48,542 bases of DNA from Pseudomonadota bacterium (lineage in GTDB: Bacteria; Myxococcota_A; UBA9160; JADFDR01), in the NCBI GenBank assembly GCA_003353845.1, contig PIVT01000025.1, positions 1 to 48,542 of the forward strand, in the 5' to 3' direction. Positions 1 to 7,912 of this stretch are shown here, piece by piece. The position numbers and the translations under genes are program-made. Within the stretch, counting starts at the first letter, position 1, and the number at the start of each line of letters is the position of its first letter. The notes under the pieces were generated by a model. The model was not told where the DNA came from. It saw only the letters and a list, made by a program, of their open reading frames with translations, and ran no database searches.

Positions 1-624
1 ATGGGCTAGCTCTTCGGCGGAAAACGGCTTGCCGCGAGTCTCGCTGTCTTTAACGGCGTCTGGAAATGCTTTCGCGGCATCCCTCACCTCTTTGAGCATC
101 TGCCTACCAAGTGGGTTGGAATCGAGCTTCCCGTTGTCAACCAGCGTACTCAGGACGCGACGCAATACGGAGATAGCGTTAATCACCGTGGCGAGCTTGT
201 AAGCCTTCCACGTCGGGTAGGGCTTGCGCCGCTCACGATTGATTTCGGAACTCGGATCAAACATCGCATTCGCAAAAGATCGAACATCGAGCTTCGTTAG
301 TTTCCTGAAATCAAGCTCGTTGAAATGAGACTCCAAATGGTGAAGTGATGCCTCGACTGCAACGCCCGTCCCCTCTTGGTATCGATAGTGTTCGCGAAAC
401 CATGCAAACGCCCCGAGCCCGAGAACCTTCCCCCGACGAAGCCCCCCGATCGCGCGAAGTTCTTCCTGTTGCATCTCAATTGCGAGCAGCATATCGGCCA
501 TGAAGGCATCGGCTTCCTCTTTCGTTTGAAACGAACGCGATGTCATCGACCCACCGTGCAACTCGTAGCGAACTTGGTGAGGGGAACGAACCCGGTCTTT
601 CCGATAGCGATACCATGCACCCAC
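1..624 (-). CDS. Phage-type tyrosine integrase, N-terminal part (cut by window edge)
   Basis: The first 208 residues of a site-specific tyrosine recombinase that would insert or excise an integrated element. The frame is open from a GTG at 624 to the window edge. AGGAGG at 633-638 sits 8 bases before that GTG, which decides the start. Residues 2-11 (GAWYRYRKDR) and 36-44 (SFQTKEEAD) resemble an arm-type DNA-binding domain. Residues about 70-190 are helical like the SAM-like core-binding domain (segment TWKAYKLATVINAISVLRR). The end, KPFSAEELAH, is the usual entry into the catalytic domain, so the R-H-R-Y residues lie outside the window and activity cannot be judged. The gene starts 140 bases from the 3' end of a tRNA-Gly and points away from it, the usual arrangement at a tRNA integration site. 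Family call is good; subfamily is not resolved. Confidence 0.75.
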   Translation of the reverse strand, partial: MGAWYRYRKDRVRSPHQVRYELHGGSMTSRSFQTKEEADAFMADMLLAIEMQQEELRAIGGLRRGKVLGLGAFAWFREHYRYQEGTGVAVEASLHHLESHFNELDFRKLTKLDVRSFANAMFDPSSEINRERRKPYPTWKAYKLATVINAISVLRRVLSTLVDNGKLDSNPLGRQMLKEVRDAAKAFPDAVKDSETRGKPFSAEELAH

Positions 625-700
625 GCAGCAATCCTCCTGAGCAAAGAGCTCGTGCTTCTGAGGGATACTTGCACGCAGATCCGACCGGGCCAAGGAGTTT

Positions 701-719
701 CTGGCCCACCCTGGCCCAC
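701..719. repeat. Direct repeat between integrase and tRNA
   Basis: The nonamer CTGGCCCAC occurs at 701-709 and again at 711-719, between the tRNA 3' end and the integrase start. Tandem short repeats here are typical of integrase arm-binding sites, but this role is inference. Confidence 0.3.
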
Positions 720-764
720 TTTTGAAAATAATAGAGAATCAGCACTGTAAGTAGTTGTTTTTAC

Positions 765-840
765 TGGAGCGAGAGACGGGGCTCGAACCCGCGACCCCGA
801 GCTTGGGAAGCTCGTGCTCTACCAACTGAGCTACTCTCGC
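765..840 (-). tRNA. tRNA-Gly (anticodon CCC)
   Basis: A complete 76-base tRNA. The acceptor stem is GCGAGAG/CTCTCGC with discriminator T and an encoded CCA at 765-767. The D arm (TAGCTCAGTTGGTAGAGCA) and T loop (TTCGAGC) are normal. The anticodon loop TTCCCAA between CGAGC and GCTCG gives anticodon CCC, which reads GGG glycine codons. Its 3' end faces the integrase gene, so it is the probable attachment site of the element to the left. Two small inverted repeats (844-860 and 878-896) lie in the 126 bases between this tRNA and the next gene; neither has a T run. Confidence 0.96.
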
Positions 841-966
841 TTAAAGAGGGAAAACCTCTTGGAATCTCGACTGGTTCCAGGGGATGGTGGCCCCTGCAAC
901 GGAGGGACAAACTACGGCAATCGCGGCGCTCGCGCCAGCACCGCCATTTCTTTGTTTTTCAGGGGA

Positions 967-2043
967 TTAATCCATCAAATCCGCGAAGGCGGAGTCCAGA
1001 AGCTCATCTTCTTCGTCCTTGGGCGGGCCTTCTTCGGGCATGTCCACACCCGAGTCCATGTCATCAATGGCAATGGCGGCTGGCGGAATAGAGGGCTCGG
1101 GCACCAGTTCCGGCGCCATGATGGAAGTTTGGTCGTGATGCGCGCTGGCCTGAGTGGGTTCATCGAGCAATCCGCCGGTAAAATCGACTGGATCGCTAAG
1201 CAAAACCGTCTCATCTTCAGACTCGGACGACTCTAGTAAACTCAACTCTTCAGCCGCTTTGTTTACGTGCTGAACATGCACCGAGGCCACACTCATCGCA
1301 AAGGCTTCGTACATGGCGTTGTCCGCCAGGTTGTTCATCTGTCGGGGCAAGCCGCGGGCGATCGAACCGACAAGCTGCAAGGCATCGGCATCGAAGATGC
1401 TGTCTAGCCCTCCCGCCACAGTAAGCCGATGGCGCAGGTAATCTTCGCGCTCTCCCACTTGCCACTCTCGCAACTGCACGCGCGCTTCGACGCGTTGTTT
1501 CATTACGCTGTCGGCGTCCAAAGCCGCACCGAGCCTGCTCTGACCAATCAACACGATGCTAATGACGTTCTTGTCTTCGTGCTCCAAGTTCAGCAACCCG
1601 CGAATTTCACCGAACATGTCGGGAGTGGCCAAGGCCTGGGCTTCGTCGACAATCACACAAGTGCGTCGACCGTCGTCGGCGACCTGAACGAGGGATTGAT
1701 AGATCTGCCCGAGCAATGTCATGCGATCTTCAGAGATGTCTTCTACGCCGAGCATACGCGCGACGCGCGTCATCAACCAACCGGGACCAATGCCGCCGGG
1801 AACACCCACCAACAACCCCGCTTCAAAGCTCTCTTCATCCAAGGCTTCGTACAGCACATGGGCCAGCATGGTCTTGCCAGACCCCGGTGCACCCGTGAGC
1901 ACACAAAGGCTTTTCTCCGATTCCACGCCGCGCAGCATTCGCGCTTGTGCCTGCTCGAATCCAGCAGACTCAATAAAGAAATCCATGTTCAAATCGTTTT
2001 GAAAAGGATTCTGCCTGCAATCGAAATGGTCTTTTTGACTCAC
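967..2043 (-). CDS. ExeA/MshM-like AAA ATPase
   Basis: A 358-residue ATPase of the ExeA (GspA) family. Relatives power assembly of type II secretion or pilus secretins through the cell wall. Walker A GAPGSGKT is at residues 51-58, Walker B CVIVDEAQ at 129-136, with the sensor-like IVLIGQSRL following. The opening FDCRQNPF is the usual family start. Unlike classical ExeA, no peptidoglycan-binding domain is visible after the ATPase: residues from about 270 are acidic low-complexity sequence (ESSESEDE) without a transmembrane segment, more like the shorter MshM form. The start is a GTG with AGGA 9 bases upstream. It follows the giant TPR gene by 25 bases on the same strand and may be co-transcribed with it. 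A role in PilQ or pilus assembly is inferred from context. Confidence 0.8.
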   Translation of the reverse strand: MSQKDHFDCRQNPFQNDLNMDFFIESAGFEQAQARMLRGVESEKSLCVLTGAPGSGKTMLAHVLYEALDEESFEAGLLVGVPGGIGPGWLMTRVARMLGVEDISEDRMTLLGQIYQSLVQVADDGRRTCVIVDEAQALATPDMFGEIRGLLNLEHEDKNVISIVLIGQSRLGAALDADSVMKQRVEARVQLREWQVGEREDYLRHRLTVAGGLDSIFDADALQLVGSIARGLPRQMNNLADNAMYEAFAMSVASVHVQHVNKAAEELSLLESSESEDETVLLSDPVDFTGGLLDEPTQASAHHDQTSIMAPELVPEPSIPPAAIAIDDMDSGVDMPEEGPPKDEEDELLDSAFADLMD

Positions 2044-2075
2044 GTTTGAATCCTAACCGTCCGCTCGACGAATTC

Positions 2076-5000
2076 TTATACCAATGATTTTTTCTTCTTC
2101 CGACGCTTGGGCTTTTCGGCCTCAGGCTCTTCGGCGGCAACCACGGCCTCGGGGATCACCTCTTCTTCGACCGCGACAGGAGGCGCTTTAAACTCTCCCG
2201 TGAGTCCACTATGGGTGACATCAAAATCGAGATCGGGATCAGAGATGAGATCGTCAAAGGTCTCCCCTTCCTCATCACTGGAGCTGGGCACGGGCGGAGC
2301 CGTCGTTCCGTTTCGGATGGCCTCTTCCAATTTGGCCACCAAATCCTGAACATCACAAAAGTCAGCATTGCTGGCGCTCACCAGGGCAAAGGACTCCAAG
2401 GCTTCGGCTAACATACCTTGCGATTGGAAAGCACGTCCCAAGTCGTAGCGAACGGCCGTCTGTTGATCCCCATCCAGATCGGGTACCGACAGAGCCTGCT
2501 TGAAGTGTGCAATGGCATCGGAGGGTCGGTCCAAGTCAATGGCACACATTCCCATCATGTGGAGGCAATCCAATGAAGCGTCTGTCGATTTGAGCGCTGT
2601 TTGGAATTCGCCAATGGCATCTTCCAACAGCCCCATTTCGCGATAAGCAATTCCCAGGTCGTAATGGGTTTGGAAATCGCCTTCCTCAACCACGTCCTTC
2701 ACGCCCTGCTTGAACTCACTGAAGACCGCTGCGAAGCTTTCACCATCCTCACTGATATGTGAGATCGAAGCGCCGTCCTCGACACCCTGAATCACACCTG
2801 ACAATTCGGCGCGAAGGTCAAACAAGTCCTCACCATCACCCAAATCAAAGTTTGGTTCAAAACCGGCCGCAGCAGCTGCTGGCTCTGGAGCGACACCCGC
2901 ATCCACAGGGGGCACATTTTCGGCCACTGCATTATCCTGCGTCGTTTGAAAAATACCGGACACATTATTCGAAACTTCTTGGGCCGAAGCCACCGAAGCC
3001 CGCGCTCTATCTGCCGCGGCTTGCGCCTCCGCCCTGCGCTCTTCGGCAATGGCTTGCCCTTCGGCCATGCGGCGCTCCGCTTCAGCATTGGCTTCTGCCG
3101 AGATACGTTCGGAGTCAGCGGCGGCTTCAACAGCAATACGGTCGGCCTCAGCCGCAACCGCTTCCGCGGCTTGCTGGGCCGCTGCCATGGCAGCGGCGCG
3201 CTTCTTTTCCAACGCTTCAATTTGTACCGAAACCGCCTTGGCTTCCTCCGCGGCGTTTTCCGCGGCGGCCTGGGTGCATGCCAATGGATCTTCCAGGTCT
3301 TCGATAGCGTCGGGGCGTGGGCCCATCGCCGCCTCTTCGTCTAAGTCCTCGGCAACTTCAAATTCAATTTCATCCTCTTCTTCATCTTCGAAGGATGCCA
3401 GATCATCGGCCAGTTCCTGAACGAGCTTACTCTGTGTCGAGCCCGGATCGATGGTCTCGTCAATCTCAGACTCAATTTCAAAGTTTCCACTTGTTGCAAG
3501 ATTTTCTTCACCTGAGTCTGCGACCGTGTCCTCACCATCGCCGTTTTTCGTTGCCTCAATCTCACCCATGCGAAGCATGGCTTGTGGGTGATTCGGAGAA
3601 GCTTCCAGGATCTGGCGATACAGCGCTTCTGCTTCCTCAACGAGATCTTGCTGGAAGTAGAACTCCGCTAACTCCAAATCAGCTTTGAGGTTGGGCACGC
3701 CCGACACGGTCATGGACAACTCGGCTTGATCCACCTTGTCGTACTCGTCCATCTCTTCTTCGTCTGCAGAAACGGCCTCGAGGTCAATTTCGCTTGTGGA
3801 CGAGTCATCTTCCGAGTCAGCGGCTTCATCGTCCAACTCGACTTCTGCGGTCACCTCGTTGGCAGATTCCTCATCATCCGATTCAATTTCAATTTCCTCG
3901 AGTTCAACTTCTGCATCATCGAGTTCGATTTCATCATCGTTGACTTCAATCTCAACCTCATCAAGATCGACGTCCTCGCCTTCGATCTCGATCTCAACAT
4001 CATCGATTTCAACCTCAACATCAGCATCATCGAACTCGACTTCAGCATCGTCCAACTCAATCTCGATGCTGTTGCTCAGATCATCTTCATCCGATGCATC
4101 GTCACCAGAAATTCCCAACAGGGTCTGAAAGGTGGCAACACGTTCGAGATCATTCTGGGCCTGGGCAATGGCCAATGCCTTTTCCCACTGCTGTTGCGCG
4201 GCAGCTTCGTCGCCTTGATGATCGCGATAAATCTCACCCAACTTCTCCAAGGCATCCAAGTGCTCGGGATCTGCTTGAATCAAACATTCCAGGCTAGAGA
4301 GCGCCTTGTCCGTCTTGCCATAGCGCAAGTAGACACTCACTTCGGCTAGAACCTGCTCTATATCGTGAGTACTCTCACCCAAGTCCGGCTGGGTCTCGAC
4401 ATTCGCGCTGTTCTGAGAAACCACCGTTGGCGTCGTAGGCTGATCCAACACGATTTCTTCAAGATCAAGTTCATCGTCCAGCGTATCGAGTTCAATCTCA
4501 TCATCGGTTTCCAACGCAGGACCTTCCCCAATGGGAGGAGCCATATCGTCGGTCAAGTCCGGTGGGACATCTTCACTCAGTTCATTATCCAAGCTTTCGG
4601 TGGTAACAAAGCGCTGCAGGATATCCCTGGCCTTTTCCTCGTCACCTCGCTCTCGATACATATCGGCGACGTCACGATAGGCTTGCGTTAGCAGCGCCTG
4701 GTCATTTTTCTGTTCCAAAATGGTGCACAAAAACTCTGCTGCATCCATGTTGCCTGGTTCGTATTCGCGCACTTTCATGATGTGGAATTGCGCACCATCC
4801 GTGTCACCACTATCAAACAAGATGCCTGAGATATTCAGAAGCGTTTCGATGCGCTTCGGCTCAATTTCCAATACACGCTGATAGGTATCCACCGCTCCGC
4901 GCACTTCACCTTGCCGCATAAACTCCGCAGCAATTTCGCTATACTCACTGATGGCTTCTTCGTTCAACGACTCTTTGCGCAACAGATCGGCGACTTTCAA

Positions 5001-5450
5001 ACGGGTCGTGGTATTGGAAGGATCGAGGCCACCCACTCGGCGCAAGAGCGCCAGGGCCTGCTTCTGCTTTCCCTCTTTCTGATAGGCCTCGGCGCCAGAC
5101 TGCAAGGCGCGCATGGCTTCGTTTTTCAAGCCAAGCCGTTGATAGAGTTCTCCCAGGGGTTCGTAAATATCGGAGCGGTCCGTATCCAATGAGAGAATCT
5201 GCTTATAGACGGCTACAGCTTTTGCGTCGAAACCATCCTTGCTCCACTGGGTGGCAACTTTGAAAAACGTCTCAATGGCCTGCTCGGGTTTCCCACCCTT
5301 GAGGTAAGCCTGGCCCAGGTCGAGGCGCACCTTGGCATCCTTGGGCTCCGCCTTCAGATAGTCGTTAAACGCGTTGTACGCTTTTTCGTAAGCTCCTTTA
5401 CGAGCATACTTTTGCGCATTTTCCAGAGTCTTACGCTTGTTGATTGCCAA
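2076..5450 (-). CDS. Giant acidic tetratricopeptide-repeat protein
   Basis: A 1124-residue protein with no signal peptide and no membrane segment. TPR units fill residues about 5-280 (for example AYEKAYNAFNDYLKAEP), with further TPRs near 362-433, 587-632 and 915-1040. Between them lies an extreme acidic tract at about 447-580 made of repeating EIE/DDAEVE-like units, then an alanine-rich coiled coil at about 722-830 with AEAERR-type heptads. The protein ends in a basic tail KPKRRKKKKSLV. The start is a TTG preceded by GAGGGG. TPRs bind partner proteins; the acidic and basic ends suggest a scaffold. It sits beside the ExeA-like ATPase and near the pilus genes, so a role in secretion or motility assembly is plausible but not shown. 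I do not recognise a named orthologue. Confidence 0.8.
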   Translation of the reverse strand: MAINKRKTLENAQKYARKGAYEKAYNAFNDYLKAEPKDAKVRLDLGQAYLKGGKPEQAIETFFKVATQWSKDGFDAKAVAVYKQILSLDTDRSDIYEPLGELYQRLGLKNEAMRALQSGAEAYQKEGKQKQALALLRRVGGLDPSNTTTRLKVADLLRKESLNEEAISEYSEIAAEFMRQGEVRGAVDTYQRVLEIEPKRIETLLNISGILFDSGDTDGAQFHIMKVREYEPGNMDAAEFLCTILEQKNDQALLTQAYRDVADMYRERGDEEKARDILQRFVTTESLDNELSEDVPPDLTDDMAPPIGEGPALETDDEIELDTLDDELDLEEIVLDQPTTPTVVSQNSANVETQPDLGESTHDIEQVLAEVSVYLRYGKTDKALSSLECLIQADPEHLDALEKLGEIYRDHQGDEAAAQQQWEKALAIAQAQNDLERVATFQTLLGISGDDASDEDDLSNSIEIELDDAEVEFDDADVEVEIDDVEIEIEGEDVDLDEVEIEVNDDEIELDDAEVELEEIEIESDDEESANEVTAEVELDDEAADSEDDSSTSEIDLEAVSADEEEMDEYDKVDQAELSMTVSGVPNLKADLELAEFYFQQDLVEEAEALYRQILEASPNHPQAMLRMGEIEATKNGDGEDTVADSGEENLATSGNFEIESEIDETIDPGSTQSKLVQELADDLASFEDEEEDEIEFEVAEDLDEEAAMGPRPDAIEDLEDPLACTQAAAENAAEEAKAVSVQIEALEKKRAAAMAAAQQAAEAVAAEADRIAVEAAADSERISAEANAEAERRMAEGQAIAEERRAEAQAAADRARASVASAQEVSNNVSGIFQTTQDNAVAENVPPVDAGVAPEPAAAAAGFEPNFDLGDGEDLFDLRAELSGVIQGVEDGASISHISEDGESFAAVFSEFKQGVKDVVEEGDFQTHYDLGIAYREMGLLEDAIGEFQTALKSTDASLDCLHMMGMCAIDLDRPSDAIAHFKQALSVPDLDGDQQTAVRYDLGRAFQSQGMLAEALESFALVSASNADFCDVQDLVAKLEEAIRNGTTAPPVPSSSDEEGETFDDLISDPDLDFDVTHSGLTGEFKAPPVAVEEEVIPEAVVAAEEPEAEKPKRRKKKKSLV

Positions 5451-5546
5451 TGGACCCCTCGATCAATCGGTGCAGGTTTAGAGGCATTCCCTCTCGTTTC
5501 CTATCGGCCATTTCGCGCCTCCCTTTAGGCGGCAACTACGGCTCAA

Positions 5547-6302
5547 TCAATCTGGGACGACATAATTCGGGTCGGGAGACAGATTGCGCCGAGTGGCGAT
5601 CTCCCGTTCAGAGCTAGAGAGTTCTCCGGGTTCAATCTTTACCGTAAAAGCCTTAGAAAAGGCCTCTACCATACATCCCCGCAGGGAATCCAAATCGGCC
5701 TCACAACCGAGTTCCCGCAAACTCGTAGCCACGCCAGGGACCAAGCCAGCAGCTCGCTGGATGGCCTCCGCATCAGGCTTAAAGCGGATCGATCCATGCT
5801 GAAGCACCCCGCCCCCAGCACGGCGTTGGGCACTTCCGACGAGCTTTCGTCCCCGGGCACAAATTTCATCCATGGCCGGGGCAGCAAAACAATCAAAGCC
5901 ATCGGCAGCAGGGGCACTCGCTTTGCGACCCGAGCGTTCCACCTGCAGCCCGAGTTCCGTCAAACCGGCCACAAGCGCATCGGCGATTTTTCCGTAGGAG
6001 GCCTGAATTCCAGCGGGCAAGCTGGATTCTGGCAAAGTGACGGAGTACGTAAGATCACAGCCATGCAAGACTGCACGCCCGCCTGTAATGCGATGCACCA
6101 CCCGTAAGCCCTGGGCTTCCAATTCAGCCAAGCGCGATGCGTGGCGGCGCTGGGCATATCCCAGCGACAGCCAGGGACCGGTCCAGTGATAAAAGCGCAA
6201 GCTGGGAAGGCCTTGCTGGGCCGAGATCAACAGGGCTTCATCGACCCCCATATTCCAAGGGCCGTCCGCCTCTCCATCGACGAGCAGGCGCCAAACGCTC
6301 AT
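5547..6302 (-). CDS. Octanoyltransferase / lipoate-protein ligase (LipM/LplA family)
   Basis: A 251-residue BPL/LPL-family acyltransferase that attaches octanoate or lipoate to lipoyl domains of 2-oxoacid dehydrogenases or GcvH. The motif RITGGRAVLH is at residues 71-80 and GRKLVGSAQRR at 151-161, whose Lys153 is the conserved substrate-binding lysine. A cysteine in DCFAAP at 138 matches the position of the catalytic cysteine of LipM octanoyltransferases, so LipM is somewhat more likely than a true ATP-dependent ligase. I chose the ATG at 6302 (MSVWRLLVDG), which fits family length and follows GAGG. The frame extends upstream to 6401 but that would overlap aroQ. It lies 31 bases after the aroQ stop. 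No lipA is present in the window. Confidence 0.85.
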   Translation of the reverse strand: MSVWRLLVDGEADGPWNMGVDEALLISAQQGLPSLRFYHWTGPWLSLGYAQRRHASRLAELEAQGLRVVHRITGGRAVLHGCDLTYSVTLPESSLPAGIQASYGKIADALVAGLTELGLQVERSGRKASAPAADGFDCFAAPAMDEICARGRKLVGSAQRRAGGGVLQHGSIRFKPDAEAIQRAAGLVPGVATSLRELGCEADLDSLRGCMVEAFSKAFTVKIEPGELSSSEREIATRRNLSPDPNYVVPD

Positions 6303-6333
6303 GGGGAAATCACCCTCTGCACAGCCTTCGAGA

Positions 6334-6783
6334 TCATTCTCCGCGCAGGTACTCCAACAAGCCCTGAAGCCCCAGCAGATAGCTACTGGGCCCGAACCCA
6401 CAGATCACCCCGACAGCGATGTCCGAGATGAAGGAGTGATGGCGAAACGTCTCGCGCTGGTAGGTATTGGAGAGATGCACCTCGACCACGGGCAGGTCCG
6501 TCGCCATCAAGGCATCGCGCAGCGCCACACTGGTGTGTGTGAGCGCGGCAGGGTTGAGCAAGATGCCTTGGATCTCTTCCTTGGTTTCGTGAATCTTGTC
6601 GATCAACTCCCCTTCGCAATTGGATTGGAAGTTCATCACCTCCGCTTCCGATTGAGCAGCCAATTCGATTAAGTGGATCTCGATATCGGCCAGCGTCGCG
6701 GTGCCGTAGATCTCAGGCTCACGTGTTCCCAGCAGATTTAGATTCGGACCATGCAATACGAGAATTTTTAAACAAGTCGACAA
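6334..6783 (-). CDS. aroQ: 3-dehydroquinate dehydratase, type II
   Basis: Third step of the shikimate pathway, converting 3-dehydroquinate to 3-dehydroshikimate; a cytosolic dodecamer in known members. At 149 residues the length is standard. [16 protein letters not shown] at 12-27 carries the catalytic Arg21 and Tyr26, [12 protein letters not shown] at 77-88 the conserved Asn, and EVHLSN at 101-106 the catalytic His103. The loop [11 protein letters not shown] has Cys56 where many members have His; the position varies in the family. The start is a TTG with GGGGGAG just upstream. aroB and aroK, earlier steps and a later one, lie upstream on the same strand, split from aroQ by a TPR and roadblock pair. 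Confidence 0.95.
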   Translation of the reverse strand: MSTCLKILVLHGPNLNLLGTREPEIYGTATLADIEIHLIELAAQSEAEVMNFQSNCEGELIDKIHETKEEIQGILLNPAALTHTSVALRDALMATDLPVVEVHLSNTYQRETFRHHSFISDIAVGVICGFGPSSYLLGLQGLLEYLRGE

Positions 6784-6850
6784 AGGTACTCCCCCTTTCG
6801 AGAGACCTTAGCAAGCCGCGTAAAAAGCGGAACGCTATAAGTGAAATTGG

Positions 6851-6876
6851 GGCTTTCCCGGCAAAACGAGAAAGCC
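6851..6876 (-). other. Inverted repeat between roadblock gene and aroQ
   Basis: GGCTTTC at 6851-6857 pairs with GAAAGCC at 6870-6876 in the 107-base gap before aroQ. There is no clear T run, so it could be a weak terminator or an mRNA hairpin. Confidence 0.25.
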
Positions 6877-6890
6877 GAACAGGGCTCGGC

Positions 6891-7265
6891 TTAGAGCTCT
6901 TCCCGGATGGCGATCAAGTTCTTGCGGATCAGGTATCTCGCCTTTCCCAAGTTGCCGTCAGGGCTGAGCACCACCACCACAAAGAACTCCTCGTTCACCA
7001 CTCGAAACAGCAGGATGAAATTTTTCACACTGATAATGGCTTCGCTAAGGCTTCCCCCGCCCAGATTGTCGGAAGCATGGCCGATGTCTTGCAAAACTTT
7101 GCCAAACTCGATGCCGACGGAACTCACTTCTTCTTCCAAACCAATGGAGACCGGTTTGCTTGCAAGTACCTGCTCAATGGGGATCCCATCGCTTTCCATC
7201 AGCGCTGCGCCGACGCCGCCCCCACACTCATCCACAATCGTCTGAAGAATCGATTCAAAGCTCAT
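6891..7265 (-). CDS. Roadblock/LC7-domain protein (MglB-like)
   Basis: A 124-residue single-domain protein of the roadblock/LC7 family, whose bacterial members such as MglB act as activators or regulators of Ras-like GTPases in polarity and motility. The opening FESILQTIVDECGGGVGAAL, the GIPIEQVL segment and the strand FFVVVVLSPDGNLGKARY fit the fold. Its ATG overlaps the stop of the upstream TPR gene by four bases (ATGA), so the two are translationally coupled. No GTPase gene (mglA) is in the window. A link to pilus polarity is inferred from family and location only. Confidence 0.75.
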   Translation of the reverse strand: MSFESILQTIVDECGGGVGAALMESDGIPIEQVLASKPVSIGLEEEVSSVGIEFGKVLQDIGHASDNLGGGSLSEAIISVKNFILLFRVVNEEFFVVVVLSPDGNLGKARYLIRKNLIAIREEL

Positions 7266-7852
7266 GCTGCACCCCTATGAACATTACTCAACCATCGTTC
7301 AAGTGTTGCGATTACTGCAAGCTTATCGCTTCCAGTTCCCGTTTCGCCAGCCAGCACATCTTCCTCCGGCTGTTCTTCAGCCGCAAAAGGCACAGGTTCG
7401 CGTTCATCGATAGCACTGCGCAAGGCCTCCGCCTCTTCTGCGTGCCCTTGTTGCTCCAACAAGTTTGCCATGGTGGGATTCACAAAAGGAGAATCTGTGG
7501 CAAACGGTGTGGCCGCTTCTGATTCAGAAATGGATTCCTGGGATTCCTCAGCTTGCGAAATCATTTCATCTTGAATCGGTGCCAAGGGATCCATCTGGCC
7601 TTCCGGCACACTGGAAAAATTCGACAGTGCGGCCTCCATCACCAATCGGGATTCATCCTGCTCACCCAAATCGAGATGTACCAAGGCCAGGACTAATCGT
7701 CCCAGGGCATGATCGGGATGCGCAGCAAGAACATCGGTCAAGATTGCCCGCGCTTCCGCAAAGAATCCCGCCTGTCGCATACCATCCGCCTGCACGACGA
7801 GTTGCTCTGTCTCTGGATTCAAGCCCGAATCTTTTTCACCACTGTCTGTCAT
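7262..7852 (-). CDS. Small TPR-containing protein
   Basis: A 196-residue acidic protein with a TPR-like helical hairpin near residues 15-75 (QADGMRQAGFFAEARAILT, then AAHPDHALGRLVLALVHLDLG) and a second short stretch near 130-150 (NLLEQQGHAEEAEALRSAI). The linker between is low complexity. I chose the ATG at 7852, with GGAGG five bases upstream; another in-frame ATG at 7870 has a poorer site. It is coupled to the roadblock gene by a 4-base overlap. Likely a partner or adaptor for that protein; function is unknown. Confidence 0.7.
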   Translation of the reverse strand: MTDSGEKDSGLNPETEQLVVQADGMRQAGFFAEARAILTDVLAAHPDHALGRLVLALVHLDLGEQDESRLVMEAALSNFSSVPEGQMDPLAPIQDEMISQAEESQESISESEAATPFATDSPFVNPTMANLLEQQGHAEEAEALRSAIDEREPVPFAAEEQPEEDVLAGETGTGSDKLAVIATLERWLSNVHRGAA

Positions 7853-7912
7853 TCCAGCCTCCAAGGCCATTGCCTCGTTGCCCCCCCCTATCCAGACCCT
7901 CGATGGCTCAAG

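Noticed and set aside
421-450. Possible frameshift in the integrase at a G run
   Set aside because: Careful reading of the run (five and six C's on the plus strand) keeps one frame open from 624 to the edge.
3700-4110. Tandem DNA repeat or CRISPR-like array in the TPR gene
   Set aside because: The periodicity comes from a coding acidic tract; units are not identical and there are no spacers. No CRISPR array was seen in the window.
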